Assembly: GCA_025964065.1 (NCBI GenBank)
Contig: JAOPZO010000496.1
Span: forward strand, 1 to 7,261
Source of the DNA: Solirubrobacterales bacterium
GTDB lineage: Bacteria > Actinomycetota > Thermoleophilia > Solirubrobacterales > Solirubrobacteraceae
Direction: 5' to 3'
DNA: 7,261 bases
The first letter of the stretch is position 1, and the number at the start of each line of letters is the position of its first letter. The position numbers and the translations under genes are program-made. Of the stretch, positions 1-4,314 are shown in pieces. The notes beneath the pieces are model-generated. The model searched no databases and was not told where the DNA came from. It saw only the letters and a program-made list of their open reading frames with translations.

Positions 1-329
1 CAGCTGCGCCCCCCCAAGGAGGCCCGCGAGCGACCCGCCGCGCTCACGCGGCGCGCGAGGACGAGCTCGTCGGCGTCCCTCGGCACCCGGTCGCCCAGCA
101 GCTCTCGCAGGCCGTCGGGCAGGTCGAAGACGCCTTCGACGTACGCCTCCTCCGCGCCCGGCCGCACGAGGCCCTGGCGGGCCCTGCCGCCCAGCAGCAG
201 GTCGAGGGCGCTCGCGAGCACCGTCTTGCCCGCGCCCGTCTCGCCCGTGATGACGTTCAGGCCCGGCTGCAGGCGCAGCTCGGCCCGCTCGATCAGCAGG
301 AGGTTCTCGACGCGCAGCTCGTGGAGCAT
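1..329 (-). CDS. recN: DNA repair protein RecN, N-terminal part (runs off the window)
   Basis: This is the start of an SMC-like ATPase that acts in recombinational repair of double-strand breaks. Only the first 109 codons are present, and the gene continues beyond base 1. Translation of the minus strand from the ATG at 329 begins MLHELRVENLLLIERAEL and has a Walker A P-loop, GETGAGKT, at residues 29-36. The next stretch, LDLLLGGRARQGLVRPGAEEAYVEGVFDL in two overlapping parts, is typical of the RecN head domain, as is the VSAAGRSRASLGGRS stretch near the window edge. No in-frame start codon lies just upstream, and RecN proteins normally begin a few residues before this motif, so the ATG is well supported. 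No clear Shine-Dalgarno is visible. The gene lies 106 nt downstream of the SDR gene on the same strand. A run of seven C at 9-15 stays in frame. Confidence in the family is high; the C-terminal half, with Walker B, cannot be judged. Confidence 0.94.
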   Translation of the reverse strand, partial: MLHELRVENLLLIERAELRLQPGLNVITGETGAGKTVLASALDLLLGGRARQGLVRPGAEEAYVEGVFDLPDGLRELLGDRVPRDADELVLARRVSAAGRSRASLGGRS

Positions 330-435
330 CGGGCGATCATGGCGCGAGGGGCGGACGGAACGGGGCGAACGTGCGTGCCCACCGCTCCGGAACGCGCGCG
401 ACGGGCGCACGGAACGGCGAAGGGGAAGGAGCCGC
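330..435. promoter_or_regulatory. recN upstream spacer with four GAACG direct repeats and a weak SOS-box-like site
   Basis: This 106-nt spacer separates the SDR stop from the recN ATG. On the plus strand GAACG occurs four times in direct orientation, starting at 358, 367, 390 and 412. Three copies sit in the longer CGGAACG (356-362, 388-394, 410-416). At 366-379 the sequence CGAAC-gtgc-GTGCC resembles half of the actinobacterial LexA box (CGAAC-N4-GTTCG): the left half is perfect and the right half has two mismatches. There is no TA dinucleotide on the recN coding strand, so no sigma70-type TANNNT -10 element can be drawn. Control by LexA is an inference from recN being an SOS gene in many bacteria. 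Chance repetition in G+C-rich DNA is possible. Confidence 0.3.
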
Positions 436-1170
436 TCAGGCGCGGCGTGCGCCCGGCAGGCCCTGCGCCCCGTCGACCGCGACGTTCGCGCCGTTGACCC
501 ACGACGCCGCCGGCGAGAGCAGGAAGGCCACCACACGGGCGACCTCCTCCGGGGTCCCGAGCCGCCCCCCGGGCAGCTCCTCGCGGACGAACCGCTCGAA
601 CCGCGCGGGATCCCGCTGCGCCATGCCGGCCCAGCCCCCGTCCTCGAACATGACCGAGCCCGGCGAGACCGCGTTCACCCGGATGCCCTGCGGCGCGAGG
701 TCGAGCGCGAGCTGCGACGCCGCGTGGATCACGGCCGCCTTCGCCATCCCGTACTCGAGCGCCGAGCCCGGCTTCCAGCCCGAGATGGAGGCGATGAGCA
801 CCGCGGCGGAGCCCGGCGGGAGGTGCTCGACGGCGGCGGACACGAGCCGCAGCGCCGTCCCCGCGTTCAGCCCGTAGGCGTCCTCCCCGCTCCCGCCGAC
901 GTTCGCCACGACGGCGTCGAGCCCGCCGAACCGCGCGGCGCACGCGGCCACCCACGCCTCGAGCGCCCCCTCGGCCATGACGTCGACGGCGCCTGCGACG
1001 ACGTCCGGCGCTCCCGCGGCCGAGAGCACCTCCACGAACCCGTCGGGCACGCTCCGGGCGCAGATCCCGACCCGGGCGCCCTCCTCCGCGCAGGCGAGCG
1101 CGGTCGCCCGACCGATGCCCCGCGTGCCGCCCGTGACGAGCACGGCCCGGCCGGCGAGCCCGAGGTCCAT
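436..1170 (-). CDS. SDR-family NAD(P)-dependent oxidoreductase, FabG-like, with a shortened middle
   Basis: This 244-residue classical short-chain dehydrogenase/reductase has the usual length. Its substrate is unknown. Visible motifs are the cofactor Gly-motif TGGTRGIG (13-20), VANVGG (88-93) in place of NNAG, N102, S128 in ASISG, the Y140-x3-K144 pair (YGMAK) and the IRVNAVSPGS strand (163-172). The C-terminal ASWVNGANVAVDGAQ is the standard SDR ending. R17 in the Gly-motif and R39-S40 after beta-2 suggest a preference for NADP(H), which is an inference. The oddity is the distance from N90 to N102, 12 residues where FabG-type enzymes have about 24, so part of helix 4 is missing. The ATG at 1170 shares its A with the nadK TGA (TGATG), so translation is probably coupled to nadK. 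It sits between nadK and recN, which are usually adjacent in actinobacteria, and so looks like an accessory insertion. A role in using the NADPH pool is possible but unproven. Confidence 0.93.
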   Translation of the reverse strand: MDLGLAGRAVLVTGGTRGIGRATALACAEEGARVGICARSVPDGFVEVLSAAGAPDVVAGAVDVMAEGALEAWVAACAARFGGLDAVVANVGGSGEDAYGLNAGTALRLVSAAVEHLPPGSAAVLIASISGWKPGSALEYGMAKAAVIHAASQLALDLAPQGIRVNAVSPGSVMFEDGGWAGMAQRDPARFERFVREELPGGRLGTPEEVARVVAFLLSPAASWVNGANVAVDGAQGLPGARRA

Positions 1171-2036
1171 CAGCGCGCCAGGCGGCCGAACTTCTCCGCG
1201 ATGCGCCGGTAGAAGGAGGAGCCTGGGATCTGCGCGAGGTCGGCCGCCTCCCGCACGAACCGCGAGGTGAACGCGTCCCCGGACGCGAGCTCGCCCACCG
1301 GGCGGCCGTCCACGGAGATGTCGACGGGGTCGCGGCCGCCGTTGAAGACCTGGAGCTCGTCGTCCGGCGCGACCACCAGGGCGCGGGCGGTCAGCGAGTG
1401 CGGGGCGATGAACGACACGACATAGCCCTCCACGCCCCAGGCGAGCACGGGCCCGCCGTTCGCCAGGTTGTAGCCCGTGGAACCTGCCGGGGTCGCGACG
1501 ACGAGGCCGTCGCAGCGCACGGAGCCGACCTCCTGCCCGCCGACGCCGTAGGCGATCGTGGCGACGCGCTCCCCGACCTTGCGGTTGATCGACACGTCGT
1601 TGATGGCCGCCTGCTGGCCCTGCGGCAGCTCGAGGGCGATCGCCGGGAGCGTGAGGACCTCGAAGTCGCCGCTGAGCGCGCGCTCGAACCCGTCGCCGAC
1701 CTCCTCGGGATCGACCGTGGCCAGGAACCCGACCTCGCCGAAGTTCACCGCGAACACCGGCACGCTGGTGCCCGCGTAGCGCCGCAGCCCGCGCAGGATG
1801 GTGCCGTCGCCGCCGAGCACGATGCAGAGGTCGACGTCGTCGGACACCTCCGCGTTGCAGAGCACGCAGCCGTCAGCGGTGACGAGCCCGTGCTTGCCGG
1901 TCTCCTCGGGGTCGAAGCGCAGCTCCGCCCCCATCCGCGCGGCGATGACCTTCAGCGCCTCGACCGCCTCGGCGGTCTGGGCGGGCCGCTGGTGCGTGAG
2001 CACCGTGACCGTGCGGACCTTCGCGGGAGCGCTCAT
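1170..2036 (-). CDS. nadK: NAD kinase (ATP/polyphosphate-dependent NAD phosphorylation)
   Basis: This 288-residue cytosolic enzyme phosphorylates NAD to NADP and is the only known route to NADP in most bacteria. The diagnostic motif GGDGT is at 75-79, with D77 the expected catalytic residue. It is followed by NFGEVGFL (98-105, the NxGxLGFL motif), the NE/D motif as INDVSINR (145-152) and the glycine-rich RCDGLVVATPAGSTGYNL (174-191), where most enzymes read TPTGSTAY. The length matches the family. The start is the ATG at 2036, which overlaps the tlyA stop by 4 nt (ATGA). A GGAG lies 8 nt upstream at 2045-2048 within the tlyA 3' end. The gene is thus in one unit with tlyA, as in other actinobacteria, and is coupled downstream to the SDR gene. 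The motif substitutions are mild and give no reason to doubt activity. Confidence 0.97.
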   Translation of the reverse strand: MSAPAKVRTVTVLTHQRPAQTAEAVEALKVIAARMGAELRFDPEETGKHGLVTADGCVLCNAEVSDDVDLCIVLGGDGTILRGLRRYAGTSVPVFAVNFGEVGFLATVDPEEVGDGFERALSGDFEVLTLPAIALELPQGQQAAINDVSINRKVGERVATIAYGVGGQEVGSVRCDGLVVATPAGSTGYNLANGGPVLAWGVEGYVVSFIAPHSLTARALVVAPDDELQVFNGGRDPVDISVDGRPVGELASGDAFTSRFVREAADLAQIPGSSFYRRIAEKFGRLAR

Positions 2037-2839
2037 GCGGCCGGCTCCGCCCGGAGCGCCGCCGCGGCGATCCCGTCGGCGTCGAGCACCCCGGGCCGCC
2101 CGGGCTCGGCGAGCCGGAGGAAGGTCTCCTGGTTGCCCTTGGGCCCCGGGAGCCCGGAGGAGGCGAAGCCGACGACGCCCGCGCCGGCCGCCACGGCCGC
2201 GCGCGCGACGCCCAGGAGCGCCTCGCGCCGCAGCTCGGGCTCGCGCACGACCCCGCCCTTCCCGAGCCGCTCACGGCCGACCTCGAACTGCGGCTTGACC
2301 ATCACGAGCGCGTCGAAGCGCTCCGCGGTCACCCCGAGCACGGCGGGCAGGACCTTGGTCAGGGAGATGAAGGAGACGTCGGCCACCACGAGGTCGGGAC
2401 GGTATGGGAGCTGCCCGACGTCCAGGGCCCTGGCGTTCGACCGCTCGACCACCGTGACCTGCTCGTGGGTCCGCAGGGACCAGTGGAGCTCGCCGTAGGC
2501 GACGTCGAGCGCGACGACGTGCGCGGCGCCGCGCTGCAGCAGGCAGTCCGTGAAACCGCCCGTGGACGCGCCGACGTCGAGCGCCTGCCGTCCGGCGACC
2601 TCGAGGCCGAACCCGTCGAGCGCGTTCGCGAGCTTCGTCCCGCCCCGGGACACGTAGGGCGGCGGGGCGTCGACGCTCAGGTCGACGTCCTCGGCCACGA
2701 GCTGCCCCGGCTTCTGCGCTCGCGGGCCGTCGGCGCCGCCGAGCCGGACGGCGCCCGCCATCACCGATGCGGCCGCGCGCGTGCGCGACTCGAAGAGCCC
2801 GCGCTGGTGCAGGAGGGCGTCGAGACGGACCTTGGCCAC
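2033..2839 (-). CDS. tlyA: TlyA family rRNA (cytidine-2'-O)-methyltransferase
   Basis: TlyA proteins use S-adenosylmethionine to 2'-O-methylate cytidines of 16S and 23S rRNA; in mycobacteria the loss gives capreomycin resistance. An N-terminal S4 RNA-binding domain covers about residues 4-62 (RLDALLHQRGLFESRTRAA). A Rossmann methyltransferase domain follows, with the SAM motif LDVGASTGGFTDCLLQ at 87-102. Starting at the GTG at 2839 gives 268 residues, the same length as I recall for the M. tuberculosis protein. It also places K69, D154, K182 (VKPQFE) and E238 (GNQE) at exactly the numbers I recall for that protein's catalytic tetrad. This is strong support for this start over a GTG 57 nt further upstream (2896). 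No clear Shine-Dalgarno precedes it, but a -10-like hexamer lies 7 nt upstream, which suggests a leaderless mRNA. The stop overlaps nadK by 4 nt. Confidence 0.96.
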   Translation of the reverse strand: MAKVRLDALLHQRGLFESRTRAAASVMAGAVRLGGADGPRAQKPGQLVAEDVDLSVDAPPPYVSRGGTKLANALDGFGLEVAGRQALDVGASTGGFTDCLLQRGAAHVVALDVAYGELHWSLRTHEQVTVVERSNARALDVGQLPYRPDLVVADVSFISLTKVLPAVLGVTAERFDALVMVKPQFEVGRERLGKGGVVREPELRREALLGVARAAVAAGAGVVGFASSGLPGPKGNQETFLRLAEPGRPGVLDADGIAAAALRAEPAA

Positions 2840-2908
2840 CCCCGGGACGCTAGCTGAGTGATCGCCCTCACAAACGCCGCACCGGCCCCGGGACACACTT
2901 CACGGGCC
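2840..2908. other. Divergent spacer between tlyA and the SPW-like gene
   Basis: This 69-nt region is relatively A/T-rich for the window and holds the proposed tlyA promoter on the minus strand. A GTG at 2858 would extend the plus-strand gene into it. However, codons ACA, GCA, GGA, ACT and TCA in that frame between 2870 and 2905 break the G/C-ending pattern of the real genes, so the region is more likely noncoding. I could not find a convincing promoter for the plus-strand gene; a weak candidate is CACACT just before 2900. Confidence 0.5.
2847..2873 (-). promoter_or_regulatory. Putative tlyA promoter arranged for leaderless transcription
   Basis: On the minus strand TAGCGT (2852-2847) matches the actinobacterial -10 pattern TANNNT. 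TTGTGA (2873-2868) matches the -35 consensus TTGACA at four of six positions. The spacer is 15 nt, slightly short; the shifted reading TTTGTG gives 16. Only 7 nt separate the -10 from the tlyA GTG (2839), the spacing at which transcription starts at or next to the initiation codon. The lack of a Shine-Dalgarno before the GTG fits this. It would drive tlyA, nadK, the SDR gene and perhaps recN. Predicted from sequence only. Confidence 0.5.
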
Positions 2909-3268
2909 TTGTTCGCCGTTCGCCTGATCCCCCTCCCGGTCCACGCCGCCCTGCGGATGCTGACCGGTCTCGCCACGATGCTCGCGCCGTTCGCGCTCGG
3001 CTTCGAGGCGCCCGCGATGGTCATGGCGGTGCTCGTCGGGGCGCTCGTGACGGGCGTCGCGCTCTCCACGGTCGCCGACGAGCGCGGCCGCACCGCGCTC
3101 CCCGTCAGCGCGGTCCATGCGCTCGACTACGGTCTCGCGCTCGGGCTGCTCGCCGTCGCCGCCGTGGTGGCGGGCGCGGGTGACACCGTCGCCGGTTCGG
3201 CGCTCGGCGCGATCGCCCTCGTGCAGCTCGCCGGGAACGCCATGACGACGTACACCGCGCGCGGCTAG
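2909..3268 (+). CDS. Small four-helix membrane protein, SPW-repeat-like, function unknown
   Basis: The protein is 119 residues from a TTG at 2909 and is strongly hydrophobic, with predicted membrane helices at about 13-32, 36-54, 70-89 and 95-113. It appears to be an internal duplication. IPLPVHAALRMLTGLATMLA (7-26) is followed by a helix, and ALPVSAVHALDYGLALGLL (63-81) by another. The LP-x-VH-x-L signature and the two-helix repeat recall SPW-repeat membrane proteins, whose name comes from a Ser-Pro-Trp in each repeat. Here the first repeat reads APF (26-28) and the second has lost the motif. The loop DERGRT (57-62) joins the repeats. The start must lie before the first repeat. TTG at 2909 fits the change in codon usage; GTG at 2858 (136 residues) is the alternative. 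No Shine-Dalgarno is visible. It is the only plus-strand gene, divergent from tlyA and convergent with the esterase. No function is assigned to this family that I can rely on. Confidence 0.78.
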   Translation: MFAVRLIPLPVHAALRMLTGLATMLAPFALGFEAPAMVMAVLVGALVTGVALSTVADERGRTALPVSAVHALDYGLALGLLAVAAVVAGAGDTVAGSALGAIALVQLAGNAMTTYTARG

Positions 3269-3330
3269 CGCACCCCTCTTCCCCCATAGATCGACCCACG
3301 CAGGACCACATAGCAGCACTCTCCTCCCCT
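3269..3330. other. Pyrimidine-rich spacer between convergent genes
   Basis: These 62 nt between the SPW-like stop and the terminator hairpin are C/T-rich on the plus strand (CACCCCTCTTCCCCCATAG, then CTCTCCTCCCCT). They show no reading frame with good codon usage and no obvious RNA fold. They are probably the 3' untranslated region of the SPW-like mRNA. Confidence 0.4.
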
Positions 3331-3367
3331 CGAAGCGGCTCGCCATCACGGCGGGCCGCTTCGTCTT
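3331..3367. terminator. Strong hairpin terminator between convergent genes
   Basis: The arm 3331-3344 (CGAAGCGGCTCGCC) pairs along its whole length with 3350-3363 (GGCGGGCCGCTTCG). This gives 14 bp with a single T-G wobble and a 5-nt loop, ATCAC. On the plus strand it is followed by TCTT, a short T-rich tail, so intrinsic termination of the SPW-like gene is likely. On the minus strand it lies 18 nt after the esterase stop but has no T tract. For that transcript it may work weakly, or as an mRNA 3' end stabiliser. Confidence 0.8.
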
Positions 3368-3380
3368 GGGCCCCGGCCGC

Positions 3381-4304
3381 TCAGGCCAGGCGCGTGCGGG
3401 ACCACTCGCCCATGGCCCGGATGAGCTCTTGCGCGCGGTCGACGACCCCGCCCCAGCGCAGGAAGCCGTGGACCATGTCGTCGAAGCGCAGCAGCTCGAC
3501 CTCCACGCCGGCCGCCCGGAGCGCCTCGGCGTAGGCCAGGCCATCGTCGCGCAGCACGTCGTGCCCCGCGACGGCCAGCAGGGTGGGCGGCATCCCGGCG
3601 AGGTCCGCCCGCAGCGGCGAGACGTCGGGGTCGGCGGCGTCCGTGCCCTGCAGGTAGGCCTCGAAGCAGCGCTCCATGGACTCCGGCGTCAGCCCGCCGA
3701 TGTCGGCGCCCGTGGCCTCCGCGTAGCTCGACGTGCCCATGCCGGCGTCCGTGACGGGGTACACGAGCAGCTGGCCCGCGATCCGGTCCGCGTGATGGCG
3801 GACCGCGACCGTCGCGAGGTTCCCGCCCGCGGAGTCCCCGCCGACGATGACCCGCGAGGCGTCGTAGCCGAGCTGGTCCGCGCCGTGGCCCAGCGCCCAG
3901 CCCACCGCGGCGACCGCGTCGTCGCGGGCCGCCGGGAACGGGTGCTCCGGCGCGAGGCGGTAGTCGACGGACACGACGACCTGTCCCGCGGCGTTCGCGA
4001 GCGCGCGGCAGACGTGCTCGAAGCCCTCGACGTCCCCGAGGACCCAGCCGCCCCCGTGGAGCCAGACGATCGCGCCGAACGAGGCGCAGGTGTTCGCCGG
4101 CACGTACGCGCGGGCGCAGACGCCGCCCGCGACGACGTCCTCCACCCGGGCGACCTCCTCCCGGGCGCCTCCGAGCCGCAGCGCCGCCTCGAGGTAGCCG
4201 GCACGCATCGCGCTGAGGTCGGCGGGGCCCGCCTCGTCCGCGCCGGCCTCCTGCTCGGCGAGCAGGGCGGTGACCTGCGGGTGGACCGGCGGCGGCGCGC
4301 TCAC
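3381..4304 (-). CDS. Alpha/beta hydrolase, HSL (family IV) esterase/lipase
   Basis: This 307-residue carboxylesterase is of the hormone-sensitive-lipase type, with the usual length and no signal peptide, so it is probably cytosolic. The oxyanion-hole motif HGGGW is at 83-87. VSVDYRLAPEHPFPAARDD (111-129) is highly diagnostic of the family. The nucleophile Ser158 lies in GGDSAGGN (155-162). Asp249 in AGHDVLRDDG and His279 in DMVHGF complete the triad. An N-terminal cap of about 75 residues (MRAGYLEAA at 33-41) is present, as in most family members. The GTG at 4304 is chosen because it gives this standard N-terminus and lies 10 nt after the dxs stop; longer reading frames would run into dxs. 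Its ribosome binding site is weak (GGCGGC), so translation may be coupled to dxs. The natural substrate is unknown. The short-acyl ester preference is a family trait, and a link to isoprenoids is only suggested by position. Confidence 0.95.
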   Translation of the reverse strand: MSAPPPVHPQVTALLAEQEAGADEAGPADLSAMRAGYLEAALRLGGAREEVARVEDVVAGGVCARAYVPANTCASFGAIVWLHGGGWVLGDVEGFEHVCRALANAAGQVVVSVDYRLAPEHPFPAARDDAVAAVGWALGHGADQLGYDASRVIVGGDSAGGNLATVAVRHHADRIAGQLLVYPVTDAGMGTSSYAEATGADIGGLTPESMERCFEAYLQGTDAADPDVSPLRADLAGMPPTLLAVAGHDVLRDDGLAYAEALRAAGVEVELLRFDDMVHGFLRWGGVVDRAQELIRAMGEWSRTRLA

Positions 4305-4314
4305 GCCGCCGAGG

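Noticed and set aside
9..15. Run of seven C in recN as a possible frameshift or slippage site
   Set aside because: The frame before and after the run gives RecN-like sequence (GRSRASLGGRS), so no shift is needed.
39..56. Perfect 7-bp inverted repeat (CGCCGCG-CTCA-CGCGGCG)
   Set aside because: It lies inside recN coding sequence, encodes ordinary Arg/Ala/Val/Ser codons, and such palindromes are frequent by chance at this G+C content.
1398..2498. A 366-codon plus-strand open frame opposite nadK and tlyA
   Set aside because: It spans two well-identified genes on the opposite strand and has no recognisable motif.
2837..2896. Longer TlyA N-terminus from the GTG at 2896
   Set aside because: The extra 19 residues are unlike TlyA N-termini and would cover the proposed promoter. 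The GTG at 2839 restores the standard length and residue numbering.
3105..3311. Minus-strand small ORF (68 codons) with an AGGAGAG before its ATG, antisense to the SPW-like gene
   Set aside because: The ribosome-binding-like bases come from the C/T-rich spacer read backwards. The product is Arg/Ser/Ala-rich with no motif, and most of it overlaps a better-supported gene.
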